The notes: generated by a model from the sequence alone, not told the origin. A stretch of DNA of 56,781 bases from Pelethousia sp034928145 (GCA_034928145.1 JAYFPE010000025.1:1-56781), one strand, 5' to 3'; numbered from the stretch's first letter, positions 1 through 7,919 are shown. A program made the numbers and translations.

Positions 1-4
1 ATAT

Positions 5-148
5 ATGCTTCAAGTCGAGGGACTGACAAAGAAATACGGTCGGGTAACAGCAAATGATCAGTTGCTGTTCATTGTGCCTGCGGGGGCCGTTACAGTGCTG
101 GCCGGGCCAAACGGCGCGGGGCCGCTTGCGTATAGGCTCAAAAGATGA
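5..148 (+). pseudogene. N-terminal remnant of an ABC-transporter ATPase
   Basis: Reads as the first ~39 residues of an ABC ATP-binding subunit: a typical beta-strand start (MLQVEGLTKKYG), then the Walker A approach VLAGPNGAG. The lysine and Ser/Thr that must follow are missing. After GPNGAG the frame runs into PLAYRLKR and a TGA, so homology breaks inside the P-loop at about base 119. The stub overlaps the 3' end of the convergent lipoprotein gene by 11 bases. It cannot make a working ATPase. It may be a deletion scar or an assembly junction near the window edge; the sequence alone does not decide. Confidence 0.7.
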
Positions 149-1004
149 TCTTGAGTGAGCGGGGCAGGACGATTCCATCAGGGCCCATGTATTTGCAGGC
201 ATGATAGAGGGCCATCTCTCCGTCGTAATCGAGGGCGTCGCCGGCGGAATATGGGCTGCTTACGGTTTTTTCCTTGCCATCCGTTACGTAGGTTTCAGCG
301 ATGATGACATGGGCTGTGCCGGGTTTCGCGCGGTATTCGTCCCCATCCTCAATCTCCAGGCTCACGGTGGAAAGCCGGTTAAAGTCCGCGTCAAACTCGA
401 GAATGCGCACCCGCTCCAGGCGGCCGATGGCCTTGAAGCTGAACGCGTAAGACGCCTCCTTGCCCTGGCCCATATCGCCGCCGGTCTTATAGGATATCGT
501 TTGGGTAAGCGTGGTCCCCTCCGGCTGTAGGCTATATTGGCGCAGGTAAAAGATATTGGCCAGCTCAGTGCCCGCAACGTAGCCGCCCTGACCATCCGGA
601 TAGAGATACCATGCCCAAACCTCGTCCGGCGCGGCCCCCGCGTTGGCGTCCACGTAGAGGGTGGCGGCAAAGCTCTCGCGCTGCGTGGTCATCGTATCAT
701 CCTGTATGTTGGTATGGGAGCCGAATCCCCGATCCATAAAGCAGGGCGATACCTTGCCGCCAAAGCTCCGGCAGACCTGCCCTTGCTCATCCGCGGTCTC
801 TTCGCTCAGGATGAGGCCGCATCCCCCCTCGCGCGCTTCAAAATCCACCGTAGGCGCATAGCCCTCGGGCAGGGCATCCGCCTCGTGGTGCAGCTCCAGC
901 CAAACGCCGGCGGGATCGCTCCTGGCGGCGGAGCCGGGCTTTGCCAATTGGCAGCCCGCCATCAGCAGGCACAGGGTCATTATCAATACGCTAAGCTTCT
1001 TCAT
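138..1004 (-). CDS. Lipoprotein of unknown function
   Basis: A 288-residue protein with a classical lipoprotein signal: MKK, a hydrophobic stretch and the lipobox LMAGC with the lipidated cysteine at residue 18. The mature part is soluble, acidic and predicted to sit outside the membrane. I recognise no family. Its start codon overlaps the end of the upstream HTH regulator gene by 14 bases, so the two are probably translationally coupled and belong to the DUF2975-HTH-lipoprotein operon. The role is unknown; the context suggests something monitored or controlled together with the DUF2975 membrane protein. Confidence 0.75.
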   Translation of the reverse strand: MKKLSVLIMTLCLLMAGCQLAKPGSAARSDPAGVWLELHHEADALPEGYAPTVDFEAREGGCGLILSEETADEQGQVCRSFGGKVSPCFMDRGFGSHTNIQDDTMTTQRESFAATLYVDANAGAAPDEVWAWYLYPDGQGGYVAGTELANIFYLRQYSLQPEGTTLTQTISYKTGGDMGQGKEASYAFSFKAIGRLERVRILEFDADFNRLSTVSLEIEDGDEYRAKPGTAHVIIAETYVTDGKEKTVSSPYSAGDALDYDGEMALYHACKYMGPDGIVLPRSLKIIF

Positions 1005-1230
1005 CTACCATTTCCTCCTCATCCAGTTCTCCATCAAAGGCCAGAATATCCCCCACTTCGCAACCGAGATAGTAGCAGATACGGTTGAGGGTGGCAAAGC
1101 GTATGCCCTTGCCCCTGCCCGTGCGCAGAATGGAAAGGTTCGCCTCGGTAATGCCCACTTCCCGGCAAAGCTCCTTGGCGGTTTTGCCCCGGGCTTTCAG
1201 CGTTTCATCCAAATGCACATGGATCGCCAT
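991..1230 (-). CDS. XRE-family HTH regulator, YozG-like
   Basis: A 79-residue Cro/C1-type DNA-binding protein consisting almost only of the helix-turn-helix: KTAKELCREVGITEANLS, then LRTGRGKGIRFATLNRIC. The sequence strongly resembles the small regulators (YozG type) found next to DUF2975 membrane proteins. Start chosen at the ATG giving MAIHVHLDETL, because a GAGG lies 8-9 bases upstream; a longer reading from 1260 lacks support and would overlap the upstream gene. The acidic C-terminal tail (ELDEEEMVDEEA) is unusual. It probably binds the twin palindromes in front of the operon and so represses itself and its neighbours. Confidence 0.85.
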   Translation of the reverse strand: MAIHVHLDETLKARGKTAKELCREVGITEANLSILRTGRGKGIRFATLNRICYYLGCEVGDILAFDGELDEEEMVDEEA

Positions 1231-1243
1231 ATAACTTGCCTCA

Positions 1244-2263
1244 TCATATGATAGAATCACTGTCTATCTTCAGGCTGCGGTTGCGCCGGGCGCTATCCGC
1301 CAACAGCAGCAGCATAAAGGCCAGCGCCAGCTCGATGAGCGGCAGATCGAGGCCGATGTGCACACCGCGACCGCGTGCCGCATCGGCAAAGAGCAACTGC
1401 AAAAGGTTTCCGCCCACCATGCTGGCCAGGCAGGCGTATACCACCGCCCGGGCCTTCTGGGCCACGGCCTCGCAGAGGCCGGCTATGATCTCGCCGTAAG
1501 GATCCTGCCGCAGGGCGGCAAGCAGATCGAGGGCCGGACAGACGAGCGCCAGCAGGAATGCGGCGGGCAGAGCGGACGCCAGCACCCGGATCAGCTCAGG
1601 CGAATCCACAACATACGGCGAAACCGCCGCGCCCAAAATAGCCCGGGCAATCGGGGCGGGCAGGGGAACGCCGGAAGCGTCATAGACCGCCGCGCCGGTG
1701 GGCGCGAAGCAGCCGATGCCTTCGTAAAGCCGGTAATAGCAGAGGGTAAAGATGAGCAATGCGCCGGTGATCTTCAGGAGCAGGGCCAGCCCGTCGTAAA
1801 GGGCCAGCCGCTCCGCCCGGCCCACCATGCAGAGCACCCACCACGCCAGCCCCGGGGAACAGACCGCCCCCGCCAGCGCAGTTTTGCAAACAAGCAGGCC
1901 CTCCCCTTCTGCCAGCGGGCCAAACACAGCCGAAAACTCCGCCGGATTGATAAAGAGGTACAGCCCGTAGAGCAGGCCCGCGCTCAGCAGCAGCCGCATG
2001 CCCCAATGCCGGGGCGCTTGGCCGCGCCGCTTCATCCACATCCCCTGTAAAACGGGCAAGCCGAAGACGAAAGTATAGAGGCACCATGCCAGGATGTTCC
2101 CGGCCCAGCCCGCCAGCGAGAGCGCCCTAAGACCGGCGCCCGCCAGATCAAAAGGCAGGGCTATGGCGTATAGCAACAATTCGCCCGGGGCAAACAGCCG
2201 CATAGCCGCGGCGCCCAGCGCGCACAGCAAGGCCAAAATGACCCCTTGCTTTTTGAGCGACAT
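1244..2263 (-). CDS. DUF2975-type membrane protein, long form
   Basis: A very hydrophobic protein of 339 residues with about eight possible membrane segments. The last third resembles DUF2975 (YoaS) proteins, including the short C-terminal tail in which basic residues are followed by a D/E-rich end (RRNRSLKIDSDSII). Family members are usually about 160 residues, so this copy has an extra ~180-residue N-terminal membrane region. It is the first gene of the operon with the HTH regulator and the lipoprotein, 13 bases from the regulator's start. DUF2975 proteins have no established function; pairing with a YozG-type regulator is the recurrent context. Confidence 0.65.
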   Translation of the reverse strand: MSLKKQGVILALLCALGAAAMRLFAPGELLLYAIALPFDLAGAGLRALSLAGWAGNILAWCLYTFVFGLPVLQGMWMKRRGQAPRHWGMRLLLSAGLLYGLYLFINPAEFSAVFGPLAEGEGLLVCKTALAGAVCSPGLAWWVLCMVGRAERLALYDGLALLLKITGALLIFTLCYYRLYEGIGCFAPTGAAVYDASGVPLPAPIARAILGAAVSPYVVDSPELIRVLASALPAAFLLALVCPALDLLAALRQDPYGEIIAGLCEAVAQKARAVVYACLASMVGGNLLQLLFADAARGRGVHIGLDLPLIELALAFMLLLLADSARRNRSLKIDSDSII

Positions 2264-2276
2264 AAAAACACCCCCA

Positions 2277-2297
2277 AATTATTGTTTTGCAATAATT
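2277..2297 (-). promoter_or_regulatory. Operator O2, palindrome downstream of the DUF2975 promoter
   Basis: Perfect inverted repeat AATTATTG-N5-CAATAATT just downstream of the predicted transcription start. It is identical in both arms to O1, whose centre is 42 bp (four helical turns) away, which suggests cooperative binding by the HTH protein encoded in the operon. Confidence 0.75.
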
Positions 2298-2305
2298 ACA
2301 GGGGC

Positions 2306-2334
2306 AGTATATGCTAAAAATTATTGTCTGTCAA
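2306..2334 (-). promoter_or_regulatory. Sigma-A promoter of the DUF2975-HTH-lipoprotein operon
   Basis: On the minus strand TTGACA (2329-2334), 17-bp spacer, TATACT (2306-2311). The -35 box lies inside operator O1, so a bound regulator would exclude RNA polymerase. The promoter overlaps the stop codon of the upstream yitT-like gene. Confidence 0.8.
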
Positions 2335-2339
2335 TAATT
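2319..2339 (-). promoter_or_regulatory. Operator O1, palindrome covering the -35 box
   Basis: Inverted repeat AATTATTG-N5-CAATAATT, same arms as O2, only the 5-base centre differs. It contains the TTGACA hexamer. Confidence 0.75.
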
Positions 2340-3204
2340 ACTTCGGGTTATGCTCCTTAAATCCTTCGCCCAGCACCTCGTTGGATTCTAAAATGATGAT
2401 AAAGCTCGCCGGGTCCACTTGGTGCACAGCCTGGCGGATGAGGTGCATCTGCTTGTTGTTGCAGGCGCAGAGAACAACCTCCTTGCCATCCCCCGCATAG
2501 CCGCCCTTGGCAGGCAGAATGGTGGCCCCGCGCTCGCTCACCCGATCGATGGCGGCTACTACCTGCGCGCCCTGCTCGGTAATGATCAGGGTCAGCTTGC
2601 CCGCATCCACGCCATAGAGCAGCTTATCTACCATCTGGGCGGAGATGTAGTTGATCACCAGGCCGTAAAGGATGCCGTCAATATCGCGGAAGATCAGGCC
2701 GCCCGCCGCGAGCACGACCAAATCGAGGGCGAAGGAGATGCGGCCCAACGAAAGGTGCGGGTGCTTTGCGCGAATGGCCATGATGATGAAATCCGCGCCG
2801 CCCGTGGAGGAGTTTCGCATGAAGATCAGCGCGTAGCCGATGCCGCCCAGCACGCCTGTAAAAAGAGCTGTCAGCAGCCGATCCCCGCTATAGAGCGGCA
2901 GCAGCGGGGCAATATAATCCACCATCAGGGAGGAGAGGATGGTGCAGCGCACGGAGCGCAGGAAGAAATCCCTGCCCAGGAGCTTATAACACCAGAGGGC
3001 CACGGGAATGTTGAGCGCAATGGTAAGCGCGCCGATGGGCAGGTCGAAAAGCCTGTAGAGAATCAGCGAGATGCCGGAAAATCCCGTCATCAGAAACTCA
3101 GCGTTCAGCGCAAAGTTGTAAAGGGCCACGGCAGCCAGAAAGCTGCCCACCAGCTCGAAGGCGATATCCTTAAGATTTCTGGGGGAAACCAAGCGTGCAA
3201 GCAT
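2338..3204 (-). CDS. YitT family membrane protein (DUF161 + DUF2179)
   Basis: A 288-residue protein with an N-terminal YitT membrane module (five to six helices; FALNAEFLMTGFSGISLILY and the family-typical RNSSTGGADFI) and a C-terminal cytoplasmic DUF2179 domain (VDAGKLTLIITEQG ... SERGATILPAKGGY). Family members are integral inner-membrane proteins of unproven transport role. Start chosen at MLARLVSPRN because GGAGGT lies 6-7 bases upstream; the upstream extension runs through a hairpin. It is the last gene of the minus-strand group that begins with mscS. Confidence 0.88.
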   Translation of the reverse strand: MLARLVSPRNLKDIAFELVGSFLAAVALYNFALNAEFLMTGFSGISLILYRLFDLPIGALTIALNIPVALWCYKLLGRDFFLRSVRCTILSSLMVDYIAPLLPLYSGDRLLTALFTGVLGGIGYALIFMRNSSTGGADFIIMAIRAKHPHLSLGRISFALDLVVLAAGGLIFRDIDGILYGLVINYISAQMVDKLLYGVDAGKLTLIITEQGAQVVAAIDRVSERGATILPAKGGYAGDGKEVVLCACNNKQMHLIRQAVHQVDPASFIIILESNEVLGEGFKEHNPK

Positions 3205-3230
3205 AGCCTTACCTCCAAAAGCACAGGGCT

Positions 3231-3270
3231 TAAAAGAGCGTTCGCAGGCTTTATGCTCGCAAACGCTCTT
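3231..3270 (-). terminator. Hairpin between the lepB-like and yitT-like genes
   Basis: Nine-base arms AAGAGCGTT / AACGCTCTT with a 19-base loop, followed on the minus strand by TTTTAA. It is either a weak terminator or an attenuator for yitT expression. Confidence 0.5.
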
Positions 3271-3320
3271 ATACATTTTATGGTAGCACGGCCCCGGCTG
3301 GGCCGTCAACCCCCTGCGGG

Positions 3321-3863
3321 CTATCCGGCCCTAAAAAAGCTGGTCCTGCCCCAGGGGGAAACCCGCAGCGCCGCCCTGCCGATCAGCTTTGAAAAGGGCA
3401 TCGTCATGGCTTCGCCATCCAGCACGGCGGCCGTACGGTTATCCGGCATGAGGAAGAATTCATCCTGCCCCAGGATGACCGCGGTCATGTCCCCGTTTGC
3501 GGGCTGTATGTAGCGGCTTTCATCCAACAGCACGCCGTTGATGTAAACGCGTCCAGCCGCCACCTGCACCTGCTCGCCCGGCAAGCCGACGACCCGTCCC
3601 AGGCTCACCCCGCCGGCCGCATTGCGAAAGGCATAGGCGTCTCCCCGCCCGGGAGTGGCCGCATGCTTGGCCAGCTTGTCAAAAAGGACGATATCCCCCT
3701 TTTGCAGGGCCGGGGCCATGCCGCTATCCGTGATCTGGATGCTCTCAAACCAGAGGGTGAATACCACCGCCACCACCATCAGCGCCACGCCGAGGGCGTA
3801 GCCCCAACTCATTAGGCGCAGTTTTTTATATTCGACGCTGTTGCGCTCCGTCCGTCCCTTCAT
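3321..3863 (-). CDS. Signal peptidase I-like protein lacking the catalytic dyad
   Basis: A 180-residue S26-family protein: one N-terminal membrane anchor (~20-38) and an external domain with recognisable boxes. The catalytic residues are not where the family needs them. The serine box reads TDSGMAPAL, with Gly48 directly before Met49 where Ser stands. The lysine box reads LGRVVGLPGE, with Gly89 in place of Lys. Box E reads MPDNR instead of GDNR and lacks the SxDSR that follows. The fold is probably kept but general-base serine protease chemistry is not expected; Ser47, one position off, is the only nearby serine. It overlaps the DUF951 gene by 4 bases. More likely a pseudoenzyme than the cell's main signal peptidase. 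Confidence 0.8.
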   Translation of the reverse strand: MKGRTERNSVEYKKLRLMSWGYALGVALMVVAVVFTLWFESIQITDSGMAPALQKGDIVLFDKLAKHAATPGRGDAYAFRNAAGGVSLGRVVGLPGEQVQVAAGRVYINGVLLDESRYIQPANGDMTAVILGQDEFFLMPDNRTAAVLDGEAMTMPFSKLIGRAALRVSPWGRTSFFRAG

Positions 3864-4057
3864 GCTTCCCCGCCTTTTCCCAGGTTTTTCTTGGCAGCGC
3901 GCTCAAACTCCTCCCGCGGCAGCATCACCAGCCGGCCGCAAGCGAGGCACTTGATCTTAATATCCGCGCCCGTGCGGGTGATCTGCCATTCGTTGGCCCC
4001 GCAGGCGTGGGGCTTGCGCATCTGCACGCGATCCCCGGTTTCGAACTGCGTCAGCAT
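3860..4057 (-). CDS. DUF951 family protein
   Basis: A 65-residue basic protein matching DUF951: an N-terminal GDRVQMRKPHACG segment and a CLACGR pair followed by VMLPREEFER. Three cysteines and a histidine could bind zinc. The family is widespread in Bacillota and often sits beside mscS or ychF; its function is not established. The gene lies 3 bases after mscS and overlaps the S26-like gene by 4 bases, so all three are one transcript. Confidence 0.9.
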   Translation of the reverse strand: MLTQFETGDRVQMRKPHACGANEWQITRTGADIKIKCLACGRLVMLPREEFERAAKKNLGKGGEA

Positions 4058-4060
4058 AGG

Positions 4061-4912
4061 CTATTTCCCTTCCTCTCGCAAAAGCACCGTGTTGTGCGGC
4101 GTGCGGATGCCCGCCTCCTTATAGCGCAGCCGCGCCCGGCGGATGGTCTCGCGGGAAATCGCCCATTGCTGCATGGCGCTCGCTTTCATGGTTACCCGCA
4201 GGGTCACGCTGCTTTCCGCCACCTGGGTGATGCCCACCCGCTCCGGCTTTTGCACGCCTTCGCCCTTCATTTTTTCGTATACGGCCAGGGCTTCCTCATA
4301 TAAAATATCCAGCGCGCGGTCCGCGTCCGCCTCCTGGGCCACAGCCAGCTCGATCACAGCCAGGTAATCGTCCCGGGAATAGTTGGTGATGGTGGAGATA
4401 GCGCCATTGGGGATTACGTTCTTTTCCCCACGGAAGCCCCGTACCGTGACCGTGCGCAGGCTCACATCCTCCACAATGCCCTCCACGCCTGCCACCAGCA
4501 CATAATCCCCCACGGAGAGGATGCCCTCGAAGAGAATGAAAAAGCCCGCGGCGATATCGCGGATCAGGCTTTGCGCGCCGATGCCCAGCGCCAGCGAGCC
4601 GATGCCGGCCGCGGCCAGCATGCTGGTCATGGTGGAGGTGAGGCCCAGTTCGCCCACGGCAATGGCCGCGGCGATGAAATAGAACACATACTTGGCCAGC
4701 CCCTCAAAAATAGAAAGGCCGGTCTCAAGGCGGCGGGCAGCCGTATCATCCTGGCCGTAGCGGCTCAATCGGCCCTTGGCCATGCGCCGGGCCAGCCTGG
4801 AAGCGAGCCGCGTAAGGACGCGCGCCAGAACAAAAACCAGCAGGATGTTGACGAGGGCGCTCAGCCACTCAAGATCATATTTCGCAAAATAGGCATCCAG
4901 CGCGGGGATCAT
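4061..4912 (-). CDS. mscS: MscS-type mechanosensitive channel
   Basis: A 283-residue small-conductance mechanosensitive channel. Membrane helices lie at ~17-35 and ~70-90; the pore helix is the glycine/alanine-rich MLAAAGIGSLALGIGAQS stretch. The beta domain follows (GDYVLVAGVEGIVEDVSLRTV, VIPNGAISTITNYSR), then the C-terminal alpha/beta domain. Such channels open under membrane tension to release osmolytes on hypo-osmotic shock. The start is supported by AAAGGAGG upstream. First gene of the mscS-DUF951-lepB-like group. Confidence 0.93.
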   Translation of the reverse strand: MIPALDAYFAKYDLEWLSALVNILLVFVLARVLTRLASRLARRMAKGRLSRYGQDDTAARRLETGLSIFEGLAKYVFYFIAAAIAVGELGLTSTMTSMLAAAGIGSLALGIGAQSLIRDIAAGFFILFEGILSVGDYVLVAGVEGIVEDVSLRTVTVRGFRGEKNVIPNGAISTITNYSRDDYLAVIELAVAQEADADRALDILYEEALAVYEKMKGEGVQKPERVGITQVAESSVTLRVTMKASAMQQWAISRETIRRARLRYKEAGIRTPHNTVLLREEGK

Positions 4913-5043
4913 AAGCGCCTCCTTTACTCCGATATCATAGTATTGTGGCTTTCATTTTACCATAAATGGACGCGGAACGCTACGGAATCAAATATGCGGC
5001 CGCACGGCGCAACCCCGCGTTTTGTGTCTTTTTTGCACCCGGC

Positions 5044-5072
5044 TTTACAAGGCGGCGGCTTGCCTATATAAT
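5044..5072 (+). promoter_or_regulatory. Sigma-A promoter of the DegV gene
   Basis: TTTACA (5044-5049), 17-bp spacer, TATAAT (5067-5072). The leader to the DegV start is about 75 bases. The rest of the mscS/degV divergent gap shows nothing else clear. Confidence 0.8.
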
Positions 5073-5152
5073 TTATGGGTGTGTGGGCGGCTACGTTTCC
5101 TGCCCAGCTTGCGTTTTTTCCCAATATTATACAGAAACGGAGTGCAATCATC

Positions 5153-6025
5153 ATGGCTTATAAACTAATTACCGACACGACCAGCGACCTGCCTGCTGCT
5201 TTTGCGCAGGAATGGGGAGTGGAAGTACTCCCTATGGAATATACCCTCGACGGTAAGACCTATACCTACCTCCCCGGCGGCGGGGATCAGCCCATCGCGG
5301 AAGTCTACAACGCCATGCGCGGAGGCGCCGCCGTCATCACCAGCCAGATCAACGCCTATACCTTTGGCGTCGCCTTCGAAAAGCACCTCAAAGAGGGCCT
5401 CGATGTGATCTACGTGGGCTTTTCCAGCGCCCTTTCGGGCACCTTGGGCTCTGCCCGCATCGCAGAGGCCGAGCTGGCGGAAAAATACCCGGATCGCAAG
5501 ATCGCCGTGGTGGATAGCCTGAGCGCGAGCCTTGGCCAGGGCCTGTTCGTGTATTATGCGGCCCGCAAGCAAAAGGAACTGGGCTTTGACGAGATGGTCG
5601 CCTGGCTGGAGGAGAACAAGCTGCGCTTCGTGCATTGGTTCACGGTAGACGATCTCGAATACCTCAAGCGGGGCGGCCGCGTAAGCGGGGCCACCGCGGC
5701 CATTGCCACCGTTTTGCAGATCAAGCCCGTGATGCACGTGGACCTGGGCGGTCATCTGGTGGCCGTGGAGAAGGTGCAGGGCCGTAAGAAATCCCTCAAG
5801 GCCTTGGTCGATCATATGGCGCAGGATGTGGATAAGGAAAAGACGGATGTGGTCTTCATCGGCCATTGCGACGCCCGCGGCGACGCCGAGCTGGTGGCAC
5901 AGCAGGTGCGCGAGCGCATCGGCATTGCGAATATCGTCATCGACGACATCGGCGTGATGATCGGCGCGCACTCCGGCCCCGGCACCGTGGCCCTTTTCTT
6001 TGTGGGCGAGCGCCTGGCCGGCTGA
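5153..6025 (+). CDS. DegV family fatty-acid-binding protein
   Basis: A 290-residue DegV/FakB-type protein. The N-terminal domain starts KLITDTTSDLP; TSQIN and GFSSALSGT form the lipid head-group site, and VDSLSASLGQG and the GGRVSGATAA segment are typical. FakB proteins present fatty acids to the kinase FakA for phosphorylation and entry into phospholipid synthesis; no fakA is visible here. The start has GGAG about 10 bases upstream. It is a single-gene unit between its own promoter and a downstream hairpin terminator. Fatty-acid binding follows from the family, not from anything tested here. Confidence 0.92.
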   Translation: MAYKLITDTTSDLPAAFAQEWGVEVLPMEYTLDGKTYTYLPGGGDQPIAEVYNAMRGGAAVITSQINAYTFGVAFEKHLKEGLDVIYVGFSSALSGTLGSARIAEAELAEKYPDRKIAVVDSLSASLGQGLFVYYAARKQKELGFDEMVAWLEENKLRFVHWFTVDDLEYLKRGGRVSGATAAIATVLQIKPVMHVDLGGHLVAVEKVQGRKKSLKALVDHMAQDVDKEKTDVVFIGHCDARGDAELVAQQVRERIGIANIVIDDIGVMIGAHSGPGTVALFFVGERLAG

Positions 6026-6060
6026 ATCGGCGCACCGCGCAGTCCCGGATGGTTTTTCAC

Positions 6061-6100
6061 AGCCCGGCCCGTCGCATCCCAGCGCCGGGCCGCTCATTTT
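6061..6100 (+). terminator. Terminator of the DegV gene
   Basis: GCCCGGC / GCCGGGC stem followed by CTCATTTT. From here to the liv promoter (about 400 bases) I see no gene: no T-box specifier or AGGGTGG motif, and only short non-conserved ORFs. Confidence 0.6.
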
Positions 6101-6512
6101 GCAGCCGGAGGCCGATCCGTTTTTCTGTTCCGGGCAGTAGTACGTATATTGCGGACACGTGCCAAAGCTGTGGCATTTCCGGTGAAAATTGGCAGGATGC
6201 TTAGGAGAATGCTCCCTTTTGACGCAAATAATCAACGGCTTGGCCATTAAAATAACTTATAGTGTAATGCAGGCAAAATCGCGTTGTTTTGTTCATATAT
6301 GCCGCAGATGCAGGATATCCGCCTCGTTTCGGCCGCACGGAGGTGCCGATTCTGGAACTGAAATCCTGAATTACGGCCTCTCCCACACGCTTTTTGCCCG
6401 CATCGCCCGCCCGAACGCCCGCGCCGCTTTTCACGTTTGCAGGTCCAAATCCAGGGTATGCAAAAAACCTATAGCTTCGTCCGCAATATAGAGACATGCA
6501 CGGCAAAGCGGA

Positions 6513-6541
6513 TTGCAATTGCCGATGATGTGGTGTATGAT
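6513..6541 (+). promoter_or_regulatory. Sigma-A promoter of the liv operon
   Basis: TTGCAA (6513-6518), 17-bp spacer, TATGAT (6536-6541); predicted start about 6548. Confidence 0.65.
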
Positions 6542-6544
6542 AAA

Positions 6545-6563
6545 GCATGCCGGGCGGGCATGC
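6545..6563 (+). promoter_or_regulatory. Palindrome at the liv transcription start
   Basis: Perfect GCATGCC-N5-GGCATGC beginning 4 bases after the -10 box and spanning the predicted start site. The position suits a repressor operator; the binding protein is unknown. Confidence 0.45.
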
Positions 6564-6625
6564 CCGCGTCTCTGAGCGGGGCAGCACAGCCCGAGATCCA
6601 CCATTAAAAATCGGAGGAAAGAAAC

Positions 6626-7813
6626 ATGAAGAAAATGCTTGCGTTCCTTCTCGTAGCGGTTTTGGCCCTTGCAGCCTTTGGTTGCAGCAGCACGCCCGCC
6701 GCTTCCGGCGGGCAAAGCGGCGACAAGGTCATCAAGATCGGCGTTTTTGAGCCCTTCACAGGTGAGAACGGCGGCGGCGGCTATCAGGAAGTTCTTGCCG
6801 TGCGCTATGCCAACGAGGTCAAGCCCACCGTCAATATCGGCGGCGTGGAGTACAAGGTCGAGTTGGTCGAAGCGGATAACAAGTCCGATAAGACCGAGGC
6901 CGTTACCGCGGCCCAGAGCCTGATGTCCGCGGGTGTATCCGTGGTGCTGGGCTCCTATGGCAGCGGCGTGTCCATCGCGGCCGGCGAAATCTTCGCTGAG
7001 AACAAGATCCCCGCGATCGGCCTTTCCTGCACCAACCCGCAGGTTACCCTGGGCAACGATTACTACTATCGCGTATGCTTCCTCGATCCCTTCCAGGGCA
7101 CCGTAATGGCCAACTACGCCTGGCAGGAAGGCGCCAAGAAGGCCGCCGTCATCACCCAGCTGGGCGACGACTATAGCTCCGGCCTCGGCAGCTACTTCGT
7201 AAAGGCCTTCACCGCGCTGGGCGGCACGGTTGTGGAGCAGCAGTTCCAGACCAACCAGACCGACTTCAAGGCCATCCTCACCGAGATCAAGGCCCAGAAC
7301 CCGGATATCATTTTCGCGCCCAGCTCCATCGCCACCGCGCCCCTGCTGATCAAGCAGGCCCGCGAGCTTGGCATCACGGCCCCCATCACCGCAGGCGACA
7401 CCTGGCAGAACCAGACCATCGCCGATAACGCGGGTGCGGATGCCGAGGGCGTTGTGGTTTCCACCTTCTTCGACGAGGCCGATACCACCAACACCGTGGC
7501 TACCGATTTCGTCAAGGGCTTCAAGGAGTACCTCAAGGCCCATCCCGATGACCTCGAGAAGAACGGCGGCGAGGGCGTTGCCGCGGTTTCCGCTCTGGGT
7601 TATGACGGCTACATGGTTGCCATCGCCGCCATCGAGGCCGCCGGCTCCACCGATGGCACCGCCATTCGTGATGCCCTGGCCGGCGTAACCACCACCGGCG
7701 TAACCGGCGCCATCGCCTTTGACGAGAACGGCGACGCCAAGAAGGATATGGCGTACCTCAACATCATCGAAGGCGGCAAGTTCACCTTCCTCAAGACGGT
7801 TTCCATCGGCTAA
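6626..7813 (+). CDS. livK: Branched-chain amino acid ABC transporter, substrate-binding lipoprotein
   Basis: A 395-residue type I periplasmic-binding-fold protein, attached to the outer face of the membrane by Cys20 (lipobox AAFGC). The mature start VIKIGVFEPFTGENGGGG is the usual Leu/Ile/Val-binding opening; later parts include VVLGSYGSGVSIAAGE and AYANYAW-like helices with a Tyr- and Asp-rich cleft. RBS GGAGG is well placed. First gene of livKHMGF and separated from livH by a terminator-like hairpin, which would let the binding protein be made in excess. The exact ligand (Leu, Ile, Val or a related molecule) cannot be read from sequence. Confidence 0.93.
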   Translation: MKKMLAFLLVAVLALAAFGCSSTPAASGGQSGDKVIKIGVFEPFTGENGGGGYQEVLAVRYANEVKPTVNIGGVEYKVELVEADNKSDKTEAVTAAQSLMSAGVSVVLGSYGSGVSIAAGEIFAENKIPAIGLSCTNPQVTLGNDYYYRVCFLDPFQGTVMANYAWQEGAKKAAVITQLGDDYSSGLGSYFVKAFTALGGTVVEQQFQTNQTDFKAILTEIKAQNPDIIFAPSSIATAPLLIKQARELGITAPITAGDTWQNQTIADNAGADAEGVVVSTFFDEADTTNTVATDFVKGFKEYLKAHPDDLEKNGGEGVAAVSALGYDGYMVAIAAIEAAGSTDGTAIRDALAGVTTTGVTGAIAFDENGDAKKDMAYLNIIEGGKFTFLKTVSIG

Positions 7814-7825
7814 TCTTAAAACGCA

Positions 7826-7860
7826 AGGCGGGGGCTTGCCGCCCCCGCCTCTTTTCTCTT
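7826..7860 (+). terminator. Partial terminator between livK and livH
   Basis: GGCGGGGGC / GCCCCCGCC stem with a 5-base loop and a T-rich tail (TCTTTTCTCTT). No convincing second promoter follows, so it probably sets the ratio of binding protein to permease. Confidence 0.8.
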
Positions 7861-7919
7861 ATATGTGCATTTATTGACGAATACCCGGAATCACAATTCA
7901 AATCGGGGGTTTTCATACC

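Noticed and set aside
5165..6247. 360-codon minus-strand open frame over the DegV gene
   Set aside because: Shadow of a GC-rich gene; DegV on the plus strand has family motifs, promoter and ribosome site.
6101..6512. T-box or other amino-acid-responsive leader before livK
   Set aside because: No AGGGTGG antiterminator motif or specifier loop; the predicted promoter lies downstream of most of this gap.
6431..7543. 370-codon minus-strand open frame over livK
   Set aside because: Antisense shadow; no start signals and livK is unambiguous.
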